Program-made: the position numbers and the translations under genes
In this document: one piece after another, positions 50,846 to 59,324 of the stretch
How the letters are laid out: each line of letters opens with the position of its first letter
How positions within the stretch are numbered: the stretch's first letter is position 1
Source: Pelomonas sp. Root1217
Lineage (GTDB): Bacteria > Pseudomonadota > Gammaproteobacteria > Burkholderiales > Burkholderiaceae_C
Direction: 5' to 3'
Length of the DNA stretch: 64,000 nt
Assembly (NCBI RefSeq): GCF_001425705.1
Contig: NZ_LMDC01000001.1
Location: forward strand, 124,001-188,000
The notes under the pieces: generated by a model
Databases searched by the model: none
Told to the model about the DNA's origin: nothing
Seen by the model: the letters and a program-made list of their open reading frames with translations, nothing else

Positions 50846-53293
50846 TCAGAGCTCGAAGGCCGCCCGCATCGCATCGGCCAGGCTCATGCGCCGGCCTTCC
50901 TGCGCCAGCCGCTCGACGTCGCCGGCGGGCAGCCGATCGGCCAGGCCCTGGGCCAGCGCGGCGCGGTCGGCCGCCTCGTTGGGCTGGCGCTGCATCTGCC
51001 CATGGGCCTCGAACTCGCGGTCCGCGGTACCGGCCAACTGTGCCGCCAGTTCCGTGCGGCCGGCCTGCAGATGCAGCAGCGCCAGCGCGTCCAGCGACAC
51101 CCACAGCTGGTCGTCCAGCGTCAGCCGCCCCAGCCTGACCGGTGCTTGCAAGGCCACCTCGCGAGCCCGCTCCCAGCGGCCCTGGGCGATCAGCGCGCCG
51201 ATCAGGTTGCCCATGATGGACGCCAGGCAGGCCAGGTCGCCCGCATCGCCCGGCTCGGCCAGCAGCGCTTCGCCCAGCTGCACGGCCAGGTCCAACTCGC
51301 CGGCGGCCCGCGCCTGGTCGGCCAAATTCAGCCGCGCGCGGATGACGCCGGCATCAAAGCCGCCGCGCTCGCACAGCGCCAGCGCCGCCTGGTAGCAGCG
51401 GCGCGCCTCGTCGTGCCGGCCCGAGGTCAGGTGCAGCACGGCCTCGGTCGTCAGGCCGCGCTCCAGCACGGCGGCGGGCCAGCCGGGGCTTTCCAGCAGG
51501 CGGGCAGCAGCCAGCGTGGCGCGCGCCTCGGGGCCGTCCACGCGCCAGTTGAAGGCGTGCTCGACCAGGGCCAGGTACTCGCCGCGTTCGTCGCCCAGCT
51601 CGCGGTACAGGCACGCGGCGCGCTCGGCGGCCTCGCGCGCCAGGCCCGGATGCACGACGCTGTGGCAGCGCGCGCAGGCCCACCAGAAGCGGGCCAGCTC
51701 TGGCTTTGCCAGATCGGCGCCCGCTATCACCCGTGCGGCCAGCGCCAGCGCATGCGGGCGGGCCTGGGTGGCGCGCGGCAGCCACAGCGGTGTGGCGGCG
51801 CCGAACAGCGAAACAGCGGCGGCGAGGTCGTGGGCCTCGCCCCAGGCCAGCGCCGCCCACAGGCCCGGCAGCTCGGGCTCGTAGCGCGCCTTCCAGCCGG
51901 CGTAGGGAACGCGCCAGGACTCCTCGTAGGCGTCGTCCAGCAGCCAGCCCAGGCCGGCGCAATGGCGCGCCTCGGCCAGCGCCGTCTCGCCGGCGGCGGC
52001 GAGCTTGTCCAGCGCGAACAGGCGCATGGTCTCCAGCAGCCGAAAGCGCCGCTGCGCCGCGCCCCGGTCGATGCTGACGAGGGAGCGCTCGAGCAGGCTC
52101 AGCACCGCGGCCACCGCCGCGGCGGCCGGCAGCGCGTCGTCGGCCAGCACCAGGGCCGCACCTTCGAGCGAGAAGCTGCCCGGGAAGACGGCCAGGCGGC
52201 GCAGCACCCGGCGTTCGCGCTCGGCCAGCAGGTCGTGCGACCAGCTCAGCGCCTCGGCCAGGGCGTTGCGTCGCGAGGGCGCGCGGGCGTCACTCGGGGC
52301 CAGCAGCGTCAGCCGCTGGTGCAGCCGCGCGGCCAGGCCGTCCAGCCCTAGCACGTCCAGGCGCGACGCGGCCAGCTCGATGGCCAGCGGGTTGCAGTCC
52401 AGCGCCTCGCAGATCTCCTCGGCCCGGGGGGTGTCGGCCGCGTCGGCCTCCCCCGTGCGCGCTGCCAGCAGGCGCACCGCATCGGGCAGCGGCAGCGGCG
52501 CCAGGCGGACGACGCGCTCGCCCGGCGCCTGCAGCGGCAGCTGGCTGGTGACAAGCAGGCTGACGCGCTCGGTGTCGCGCACCAACGTCGCGGCGAGTTC
52601 GGCCACGTCGGCGGCGCGGTGCTCGGCGTTGTCCAGCACGATCAGCAGCGCCAGCGCCGACAGCCTCGCCGCCAGTGCCGCCAGCGGATCGGGGCCGGTC
52701 GGCAGGCCCAGCGCACGAGCCACGGCGGCGGCGACGGGCTCGTCCTCGCGCAGCAGCGTCAGGTCCACCCACCAGGCACCGTCGGCTTGGTCGCCGCGCA
52801 GGCGCAGCGCCAGCTCCTGCGCCAGCCGCGTCTTGCCGATACCGGGGCCGCCGCACAGCGTGACGATGGGCTGGCCGCGCAGCAGGGCCTGCAGCTCGCT
52901 CAGTTCGGCCTCGCGGCCGATCAGCGGTGGCAGGCGCACCGGCAGGCGGCCGCGGGCGCCCAGGCCGGGTTCGCCGGGCGCGGCCTCGGCCACTTCCAGC
53001 ACCGGCAGCGCGAAGCGGTAGCCGAAGCCGGGGAGGGTGGTAATGGCCTCGGCGCCGAGCAGCTTGCGCAGCACGCCCACCTGCACGGCGAGGTTGTTCT
53101 CCTCCACGACGACGCCGGCCCAGACGCGCTTCATTAGCTCGTCCTTGCCCAGCAACTGCCCCGCGCGCTCGACGAAGGCGACCAGCAGCTCGAAGGCGCG
53201 CGCCGTCAGCGCCACCTCGGCGCCGCGGCGGAACAGCAGGCGCTCGGTGGGCAGCAGCTTGAAGTCGCCGAAGCGGTATTGGGAAGTGGCCAT
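50846..53293 (-). CDS. Winged-helix STAND ATPase transcriptional regulator, copy A
   Basis: Large regulator of 815 residues. An OmpR/CadC-type DNA-binding domain occupies residues 1-100 (LTARAFELLVAFVERAGQ, ELMKRVWAGVVVEENNLAVQ). A STAND-like ATPase follows with Walker A in LCGGPGIGKTRLAQEL (about 145-160) and Walker B in ALLIVLDNAEH (about 225), then the sensor-type SLLVTSQLPL. The last 400 residues are helical and probably TPR-like. Such proteins fuse DNA binding and nucleotide switching. A second, related regulator is encoded at 56661. It is divergent from the DUF4242 gene (117-base gap) and convergent with dusC. The signal it senses is unknown. Confidence 0.87.
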   Translation of the reverse strand: MATSQYRFGDFKLLPTERLLFRRGAEVALTARAFELLVAFVERAGQLLGKDELMKRVWAGVVVEENNLAVQVGVLRKLLGAEAITTLPGFGYRFALPVLEVAEAAPGEPGLGARGRLPVRLPPLIGREAELSELQALLRGQPIVTLCGGPGIGKTRLAQELALRLRGDQADGAWWVDLTLLREDEPVAAAVARALGLPTGPDPLAALAARLSALALLIVLDNAEHRAADVAELAATLVRDTERVSLLVTSQLPLQAPGERVVRLAPLPLPDAVRLLAARTGEADAADTPRAEEICEALDCNPLAIELAASRLDVLGLDGLAARLHQRLTLLAPSDARAPSRRNALAEALSWSHDLLAERERRVLRRLAVFPGSFSLEGAALVLADDALPAAAAVAAVLSLLERSLVSIDRGAAQRRFRLLETMRLFALDKLAAAGETALAEARHCAGLGWLLDDAYEESWRVPYAGWKARYEPELPGLWAALAWGEAHDLAAAVSLFGAATPLWLPRATQARPHALALAARVIAGADLAKPELARFWWACARCHSVVHPGLAREAAERAACLYRELGDERGEYLALVEHAFNWRVDGPEARATLAAARLLESPGWPAAVLERGLTTEAVLHLTSGRHDEARRCYQAALALCERGGFDAGVIRARLNLADQARAAGELDLAVQLGEALLAEPGDAGDLACLASIMGNLIGALIAQGRWERAREVALQAPVRLGRLTLDDQLWVSLDALALLHLQAGRTELAAQLAGTADREFEAHGQMQRQPNEAADRAALAQGLADRLPAGDVERLAQEGRRMSLADAMRAAFEL

Positions 53294-53410
53294 CGCGGGC
53301 CCGAATTTAGCCAGATTTCAAGCCGGCTAAAGGACGTCACCCACCCCCAGGAAAGAGGATGACGCCAGGCCGGTCGGTGTCCGGCAGGCCGTTCAACCCA
53401 GGAGTTCCTC

Positions 53411-53686
53411 ATGCCCAAGTTCGTCATCGAAAGAAACATTCCCGGCGCCGGCCAGCTCACGCCCGAGCAGTTGCAAGGCATCTCCGCCACCTCCTGCGGC
53501 GTGCTGCGCGACCTGGGCCCCAGCATCCAGTGGGTGCACAGCTATGTGACCGACGACAAGATCTACTGCGTCTACAACGCGCCCGACGAGGCCAAGGTGC
53601 GTGAGCATGCGCGGCTGGGCGGCTTCCCGGCGGACCAGGTCAGCCAGGTGCGCCGCATCATCGACCCGGTGACGGCCGAGCTTTGA
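53411..53686 (+). CDS. DUF4242 family protein
   Basis: Small soluble protein of 91 residues, KFVIERNIPGAGQLTPEQLQ at the start and DDKIYCVYNAPDEAKVREHA in the middle, as in the DUF4242 family, whose characterised Streptomyces member binds nickel. Function here unknown. It is divergent from STAND regulator A, and may be under its control, and convergent with the DUF899 gene four bases away. Ribosome site AGGAG upstream. Confidence 0.87.
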   Translation: MPKFVIERNIPGAGQLTPEQLQGISATSCGVLRDLGPSIQWVHSYVTDDKIYCVYNAPDEAKVREHARLGGFPADQVSQVRRIIDPVTAEL

Positions 53687-53689
53687 AGC

Positions 53690-54388
53690 TCAATATTGCA
53701 GCTTGGGGTACCAGTCGGTGCCCCGCCCCTCGGGCGTCAGGTCCAGCACCGACCACAGCGCCGCGATGTCCGGCGCGTCGCGCGGGTCCTGATCGGGGTC
53801 GGCCATGTCCTTGGTCATCGCGCTGGACCAGAACAGCCGCACCTGGTCGCCGTCGCGCTTGAACACGACCAGGGCCGGGTTCTCGCTGCCGTCGGGGTTG
53901 AGCAGGCCCAGGTCCTTCGCGTAGTCGTCGCCGACCGTCTGCACGAAGTTGAGGTCGCGCCAGCCGCGCTGCTGGGCGAAGGCGTATTGCCGCTCGACCG
54001 GTGAGCGGCCGAGGATCTTCAGCGCCACGCGCTGCTTGATGTCGGCCGCATTGCCGTTGACGGCGCCCAACCAGTTGGTGCACATCGGGCAGGGCCGCTC
54101 GCGCTGCGGGCCGTACATCCAGAAGTAGGTCACCAGGGCCTGCTTGTCGCCGAACAGGTCGAGCAGCGTCGCATCGAAGCCCTGCTCGTCCTTGAACTTG
54201 TAGTCCTTCGTGATGACGGGGCCGGGCGGCAGTGCACGACGCTGCTCGGCCAGCCGCGTCATGTGGCGACGGAACTCGATCTCCTCGGCGAGCAGGGCCT
54301 TGCGTGCTTGCTCGTACTCGGCAGAGGCGCCGGGGAAGGGCGTCCTGGCCTGGGCGGCCAGTTCGGTGGCAGAAGTGAGCTGAGACAT
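53690..54388 (-). CDS. DUF899 family thioredoxin-like protein
   Basis: Protein of 232 residues with a thioredoxin-like fold as suggested by the family. The motif RERPCPMCTNWLGA supplies the CxxC pair (C-P-M-C), with YKFKDEQGFDATLLDLFGD upstream and RLFWSSAMTKDMADPDQD near the end. I chose MSQLTSATELAAQ at 54388 as the start. A redox role is likely; DUF899 has no firmly established substrate. It lies between the STAND regulators, divergent from the lipoprotein gene. Confidence 0.87.
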   Translation of the reverse strand: MSQLTSATELAAQARTPFPGASAEYEQARKALLAEEIEFRRHMTRLAEQRRALPPGPVITKDYKFKDEQGFDATLLDLFGDKQALVTYFWMYGPQRERPCPMCTNWLGAVNGNAADIKQRVALKILGRSPVERQYAFAQQRGWRDLNFVQTVGDDYAKDLGLLNPDGSENPALVVFKRDGDQVRLFWSSAMTKDMADPDQDPRDAPDIAALWSVLDLTPEGRGTDWYPKLQY

Positions 54389-54587
54389 GCGGTGACTCCC
54401 GCTGCGGACATCGCACGATGGTCGTCGCATCACTGTGGCAGGCAGCATCGGTCGCCGCCACGCCGGCGTGCAGGCCGGCGCCTACAGCCCGCAGGGCAAT
54501 AGCTCACGATGCATGCAATCTCAGACGCTTTGCCGCGCAGATGTGCCGCTAGCATCTCTGGCTTTCTACGTGGAGCGTCTCTTGCGA

Positions 54588-55085
54588 ATGATCAATCTCG
54601 GCCGGTTGCTGACAGCAGTCTTTGTAGGCTTGGTGCTGGCCGCGTGTGGCGGAGGCGGAGGCGGCGGCAGCGGCTGCGAGCAGACCGGCACTGTGGAATT
54701 CGTCTACACCCCGGCCGTTCGTACCGACGGCGATGACGCACTGACCTATCGCCTGGGCCAGGCCAACACCTGGACCCTGCAGTTGCGGGGCGTTTCGTCG
54801 GCTTGCCTGGCCGGCTTGAACGTGTCGGTCCCGAGCGGGCGCCCGGCGTTGCCGACGGGCTTCAGCCTCGATGCCGGCACGGGCGAGATCCGCACCGGCG
54901 TGTTGAACAACCATGTCGAGGGCTACTGCCACGTCAACGGCAGCATCAGCGGCCCGTCGGTCAACCGCAAGTGCGGCGCCGGCCTGACCTTCCAGGACGA
55001 GCGCTACGTGCTGGTGATCAAGACGAACACGGTCAACAACACGTCGCTGATCAATACGCCCATCACCTTCCAGCCCGCGCCGTAG
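54588..55085 (+). CDS. Small predicted lipoprotein
   Basis: Protein of 165 residues with a signal peptide and lipobox LVLAAC, followed by a glycine stretch and a possible second cysteine. The mature part is strand-rich and contains several cysteines (SACLAGLNV, EGYCHVNGS, VNRKCGAGL), so disulfides are likely in the periplasm. I do not recognise a family. It is flanked by DUF899 (divergent) and the peroxiredoxin gene (convergent). Confidence 0.75.
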   Translation: MINLGRLLTAVFVGLVLAACGGGGGGGSGCEQTGTVEFVYTPAVRTDGDDALTYRLGQANTWTLQLRGVSSACLAGLNVSVPSGRPALPTGFSLDAGTGEIRTGVLNNHVEGYCHVNGSISGPSVNRKCGAGLTFQDERYVLVIKTNTVNNTSLINTPITFQPAP

Positions 55086-55116
55086 CAACGCGGCTGCGCG
55101 GCGACGCGGCTTGCGA

Positions 55117-55776
55117 TCAGCCCGGCTGCTTGGTGATGCGCAGATAGGGCTTGGGCGCCTTCCAGCCGGCCGGGAACAGCGTCTTGGCATCCTCGTCGGA
55201 CACCGAGCCGGCAATGATGACGTCGTCGCCCTGCTTCCAGTTCACCGGCGTGGCGACCTTGTGCTTGGCGGTCAGTTGCATGCTGTCCAGCACGCGCAGG
55301 ATCTCGTCGAAGTTGCGGCCCGTGGTCATCGGGTAGGTCAGCATCAGCTTGATGCGCTTGTCGGGGCCGACGATGAAGACCGAGCGCACGGTGGCGTTGG
55401 TCGCCGCGGTACGTCCCTCGGACGTGCCCTCGATGTCGGCCGGCAGCATGTTGTAGAGCTTGGCCACCTTCAGGTCATGGTCGCCGATCATGGGGTACTT
55501 GGGCAGATGGCCCTGGGTCTCCTCGATGTCCAACGCCCATTTGTGGTGGTTGTCCACCGGGTCCACCGACAGGCCGATCAGCTTGGCGTTGCGCTTGGTG
55601 AACTCGGGCTCGATCTTGGCCATGTAGCCCAGCTCGGTCGTGCACACCGGCGTGAAGTCCTTGGGGTGGGAGAACAGCACGGCCCAGCTGTCGCCGATCC
55701 AGTCGTGGAACTTGATCTCGCCCTGGGTGGTCTGGGCGGTGAAGTCGGGGGCGATGTCGTTGATGCGCAGGGACAT
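55117..55776 (-). CDS. 1-Cys peroxiredoxin (Prx6 family)
   Basis: Thiol peroxidase of 219 residues. The peroxidatic cysteine is in the motif FTPVCTTELGYMAKI at about residue 45, preceded by the active-site threonine, and the Prx6-type motif GLSVDPVDNHHKWAL and long C-terminal part (PAGWKAPKPYLRI) support the 1-Cys class; no resolving cysteine is visible at the usual 2-Cys position. It reduces peroxides in the cytoplasm. The start MSLRINDIAPDF was chosen over a longer upstream frame that has no similarity. Confidence 0.94.
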   Translation of the reverse strand: MSLRINDIAPDFTAQTTQGEIKFHDWIGDSWAVLFSHPKDFTPVCTTELGYMAKIEPEFTKRNAKLIGLSVDPVDNHHKWALDIEETQGHLPKYPMIGDHDLKVAKLYNMLPADIEGTSEGRTAATNATVRSVFIVGPDKRIKLMLTYPMTTGRNFDEILRVLDSMQLTAKHKVATPVNWKQGDDVIIAGSVSDEDAKTLFPAGWKAPKPYLRITKQPG

Positions 55777-55873
55777 GGTGGCTCTCCTTGGGTGGCTGGG
55801 GGCGGGGGGTGAATGATAGGAAGTAAGCAAGGGCCTGTTCCGCATGAGCTTGATCGAAACAGGTCTATGGGAT

Positions 55874-56566
55874 TCAGTGGGCCAGGCTCGGTACTTCGGC
55901 CAGCACGGCCGACCAGACGTCGACCGGCGCCGCACGGCGGGCGACAGGCCCATAGCGCGCCCATTGCTCGGGCGTGCAGACGGTCTTGAGCGAATGCACG
56001 AACACGCGCGTGGCGCCGACGGGCGAGTTCTTGGTGCTGCCGAAGGCGGCCAGCGAGGCGACGCCGTGGGCCACGAGGTGGTCGAAGCCGCCGTGGGCGA
56101 TGCCGGCCGACACGCACCACTGGGCGAAGAGGGCGGCCTTGCCTTCCTTGGACAGGCGGTTGACCAAGGGCATCATGATGTCCTCCTCGTGCAGCAGGTG
56201 CGCCTCGGCGCAGGCGCGGTAGGCGGCGAAGGCATCTCGCAGCGCGCCGACGCCCAGCGGGATGGCACGCGTCACGGCGGCCTGCAGTTCGTGCTCGTCG
56301 ACATGCTCGGCGCGGAACAGGGCCGCGTTCGCGGCGCCGTCGAAATGCAGGTCCAGCATCGACGTGATGCCGCCGCCCGCGCCCTCGACGCCGTCCTCCA
56401 TGGCCGCATGCACGGCGATGGCGTCGACATACGCGGCCCAGGCCGGCGCGAAACCGCCCAGGTCGCCGCGCTCGGCCAGCGGCGCCAGCACCTTGGCCAG
56501 GTCGTTGCGCAGCACCTCGTGGTAGTTGCGCATGATGGCGGGCACGGAGACTTCGGGTTCGGTCAT
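55874..56566 (-). CDS. Hemerythrin-like domain protein
   Basis: Helical protein of 230 residues. Histidines and acidic residues spaced as in hemerythrin-type proteins appear in RNYHEVLRNDLAKV, HAAMEDGVEG, DEHELQAAV and AHLLHEEDIMM, with HGGFDHLVAHG later. These could hold a di-iron centre; the exact ligands need checking. It is divergent from STAND regulator B (94-base gap), probably its target, and on the same strand as the peroxiredoxin gene. A role in oxygen or nitric-oxide stress is plausible but unproved. Confidence 0.8.
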   Translation of the reverse strand: MTEPEVSVPAIMRNYHEVLRNDLAKVLAPLAERGDLGGFAPAWAAYVDAIAVHAAMEDGVEGAGGGITSMLDLHFDGAANAALFRAEHVDEHELQAAVTRAIPLGVGALRDAFAAYRACAEAHLLHEEDIMMPLVNRLSKEGKAALFAQWCVSAGIAHGGFDHLVAHGVASLAAFGSTKNSPVGATRVFVHSLKTVCTPEQWARYGPVARRAAPVDVWSAVLAEVPSLAH

Positions 56567-56660
56567 GGTCGGCTCCTGGGTGGCGTGTTGCTGTCGGACG
56601 AATGCTCGCGGCAGGCGCAGTTCGATGGTTGTTCAACGTTGTTAAACCGGCGGCTTTAAA

Positions 56661-59150
56661 GTGCCCGGCGCAATCACCGGAGCCGCCTTGCCCGCCACCG
56701 AACCTGCCCGCCCGCCGACCCAGCCGCTGCGCTTCGGCCCGGGCGGCCGTTTCGAGCTGCGCCCGGCCGAGTACCGGCTGCTGGTGGACGGCGAGCCCTC
56801 GGCCCTGGGTGGCCGCGCGCTGGACTTGCTGCTCACGCTGGCCGGCCGGCCCGCCGAGCTGTTCACCAAGGCCGAGCTGATCGAGCGCGTCTGGCCGGGG
56901 CTGGTGGTGGAAGAGGGCAACCTGCGCGTGCAGATCAACGCGCTGCGCCGCCTGCTGGGCGAGGACGCCATCGCCACCGTGCCCGGGCGCGGCTACCGCT
57001 TCACGGCCGCGCTGCACGACGACACCCAGGCCGCTGCAGCGCCGCCGCCCGCGCCCGCCACCACCACGCTGTTCGGCCGCGATGCCGACCTGGCCCGGGT
57101 GCGCCAGGCGCTGGCCACTCCGGGCTGCGTGAGCCTGGTCGGCAGCCCCGGCGTGGGCAAGAGCAGCCTGGCGCGCGAGGCGCTGGCGCGCTGGCCGGGC
57201 CGCAGTGCCTGGGTCGACCTGGCGCCGCTGACGCTGCCCGCACAACTGCCCGACGGCGTCGCCCGTGCCTTCGGCGGCCAGCTGAGCCCGGGCGAGGCGC
57301 TGCCCCAGCTGCTCAACCTCATCCCGGCCGACGACGACCTGCTGCTGGTGCTGGACAACGCCGAGCACCTCGCCGCGGCCTGCGCCGAGTGGGCCGCGCA
57401 CCTGACCGCGCTGCCCCGGCTGCGCCTGCTGGTCACCAGCCAGTTGCCGCTGGGCGTAGCCGGCGAACGGCTACTGCGCCTGGAGCCGCTGCCCGTGGCC
57501 GAGGGCGTCGACGGCCCCGACCCCCGTGAGGGTGCACTGGCGCTGCTGGTGGCCCGCATCCGGGCGGTGGACGCGCGCTTCGACGTGTCTGCCAGATCAT
57601 TGCCGGTGCTGGCCGCGCTGTGCCGGCAGCTCGACGGCCTGCCGCTGGCGCTGGAGCTGGCCGCCGCGCGCGTGCCGCTGATGGGCCTGCAGGCCGTGCA
57701 CGACGCGCTGGCCGAGCGCTTTGCGCTGCTGTCTCGCGGCCGGCGCGATTCGTCCGCCCGCCACCGCAACCTGCTCGACGCGCTGGACTGGAGCCATGGC
57801 CTGCTGGAGCCGGCCGAACAGCGCCTCTATCGCGCGTTGGGTGTGTTCGCCGGCGGCTTCACGCTGGACCTGGCCGTCACGCTCAGCAGCGACGAGCACA
57901 CCAGCCGCTGGGACGTCGTCGACGGCCTCGCAACGCTGGTGGAGCGCTCCCTCGTCAGTGTCGCCAGCGAAGACCCGCCGCGCTACCGTCTGCTGGAGAC
58001 GATGCGTGCCCACGCGCTGGCCCGGCTCGGCGACGCCGACGGCCATTCCGCGCGCCGCCGGCATGCCGCGGCCGTGCTCGCGCTGATCGCGCCCAGCGAC
58101 GACGCGGCACTGTGGCTGGCCGACATGCAGAACGTCCGCGAGGCCTTCCTGTGGGCCCGCGAGCACGACCTCGGCACCGCCGCGCAGATCGGCGCCCGCG
58201 CCGCGCGGGTGATGGTGTTCACCGTCTGGCGCCACGAGGTGACGCAGTGGCTGCTGTCGCTGCTGCCCGCCATGGAGGCGCGGGGCGAGGCGGTGCCACC
58301 GCAGGTGCAGGCGCTGTGGTGGTCCATGCTCGGCTACCTGCTGCTCATCCGCGCCGACCCGCGCGCCGTGCCGGTCTCGCGCAAGGCCGTCGACCTCTGG
58401 CGGCCGCTGGGCAACCCCGCCGAACTGCTCATCGCCGCGGCCCACTGGGTGCGCGCCTTCACCGAAGACGAGCCTGAGCTGGACGAGGCCTGCACGCTGC
58501 TGCGCGAGCTGGCCGCGGGCGACGACTCGGCAGCGACGCGGCTGCGCCTGAACGGCGCGCTGGCCGTGGTGGCCCGCCTGCGCGGCGACACCGCCGAACT
58601 GCTCGCCTGCATGGAGCGCGAGCAGCTCGCCGCCCGCGAACTCGGGCAGTCACAGCGCGTGCAGGTGGCCGAGAACAACATCTGCCTGACGCTGGTGCGC
58701 CTGGGCCGCTTCGAGGAAGGCGCCACGCGCACCCGCGCCCTGCTCGACGCGCTGGACGCCGACGGCAGCGGCAGCAACGGCAGCCTGCCCTGGGTGCTGA
58801 ACGCCCTCGTCGAGGCGCTCGTCGGTTTGGGCCGGCTGGACGAAGCGCAGGCCCTGCTGCCGCGGTCCCTGGCCGCGCAGCGGCGCTTCGGCACGACGGT
58901 GGCCTGGCTCGGCATCCTGCCGCTGCTGGTTGCCCAGGGCCGCATCGAAGCCGCCTGCCGCCTCGCCGGCCATGTGCGCGGCCGCTGGATGGCCAACGAC
59001 ACCACCCTGGACCCGCTGGAGCTGCGCGCATTGGACGGTGCGCTGGACGCCGGCCGAGCCTTGCTGGGCGGCGACATCACCGTGGCACTGGAGGCCGAGG
59101 GGAGGGCGCTGGGGGATGAGGCGGTGGAGGGGCTGGTGTTGCGGAGATAG
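56661..59150 (+). CDS. Winged-helix STAND ATPase transcriptional regulator, copy B
   Basis: Protein of about 829 residues, paralogous to regulator A. The OmpR-type DNA-binding domain is at about 30-120 (LGGRALDLLLTLAGRPAEL, ELIERVWPGLVVEEGNLRVQ). The ATPase has Walker A in LVGSPGVGKSSLAREAL (about 155-170) and Walker B in LLLVLDNAEHL, then RLLVTSQLPLGVAGERLL, a segment shared with A. A helical repeat region fills the rest. The GTG at 56661 is tentative; a TTG at 56688 could also serve. It is divergent from the hemerythrin-like gene. The IS66 element is inserted 75 bases beyond its stop codon and leaves the gene intact. Confidence 0.86.
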   Translation: MPGAITGAALPATEPARPPTQPLRFGPGGRFELRPAEYRLLVDGEPSALGGRALDLLLTLAGRPAELFTKAELIERVWPGLVVEEGNLRVQINALRRLLGEDAIATVPGRGYRFTAALHDDTQAAAAPPPAPATTTLFGRDADLARVRQALATPGCVSLVGSPGVGKSSLAREALARWPGRSAWVDLAPLTLPAQLPDGVARAFGGQLSPGEALPQLLNLIPADDDLLLVLDNAEHLAAACAEWAAHLTALPRLRLLVTSQLPLGVAGERLLRLEPLPVAEGVDGPDPREGALALLVARIRAVDARFDVSARSLPVLAALCRQLDGLPLALELAAARVPLMGLQAVHDALAERFALLSRGRRDSSARHRNLLDALDWSHGLLEPAEQRLYRALGVFAGGFTLDLAVTLSSDEHTSRWDVVDGLATLVERSLVSVASEDPPRYRLLETMRAHALARLGDADGHSARRRHAAAVLALIAPSDDAALWLADMQNVREAFLWAREHDLGTAAQIGARAARVMVFTVWRHEVTQWLLSLLPAMEARGEAVPPQVQALWWSMLGYLLLIRADPRAVPVSRKAVDLWRPLGNPAELLIAAAHWVRAFTEDEPELDEACTLLRELAAGDDSAATRLRLNGALAVVARLRGDTAELLACMEREQLAARELGQSQRVQVAENNICLTLVRLGRFEEGATRTRALLDALDADGSGSNGSLPWVLNALVEALVGLGRLDEAQALLPRSLAAQRRFGTTVAWLGILPLLVAQGRIEAACRLAGHVRGRWMANDTTLDPLELRALDGALDAGRALLGGDITVALEAEGRALGDEAVEGLVLRR

Positions 59151-59216
59151 GCGGGTGTGGCTTGTGGCAGCTGCTCAACGGTGGCAGGAACGCTGCATCG
59201 ATCAACTCCCACTGCC

Positions 59217-59224
59217 GCCGCAGC
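59217..59224. repeat. Target site duplication, left copy (IS66 element)
   Basis: GCCGCAGC, identical to the eight bases at 61778-61785 on the other side of the element. Eight-base duplications are typical of the IS66 family. Confidence 0.93.
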
Positions 59225-59251
59225 GTAAGCGCGCGGTGAACTCACCTTGAC
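59225..59251 (+). repeat. IS66 terminal inverted repeat, tnpC side
   Basis: 27 bp beginning GTAAGCGCGCGG. It matches the reverse complement of 61751-61777 at 18 of 27 positions. Confidence 0.88.
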
Positions 59252-59324
59252 GGGCAACAAGCGAGGCTGGTTGGCCTGTCCCCTGACACCGGGGATGGGA
59301 ATCGGCATCCGACGCGAAGAGGCT

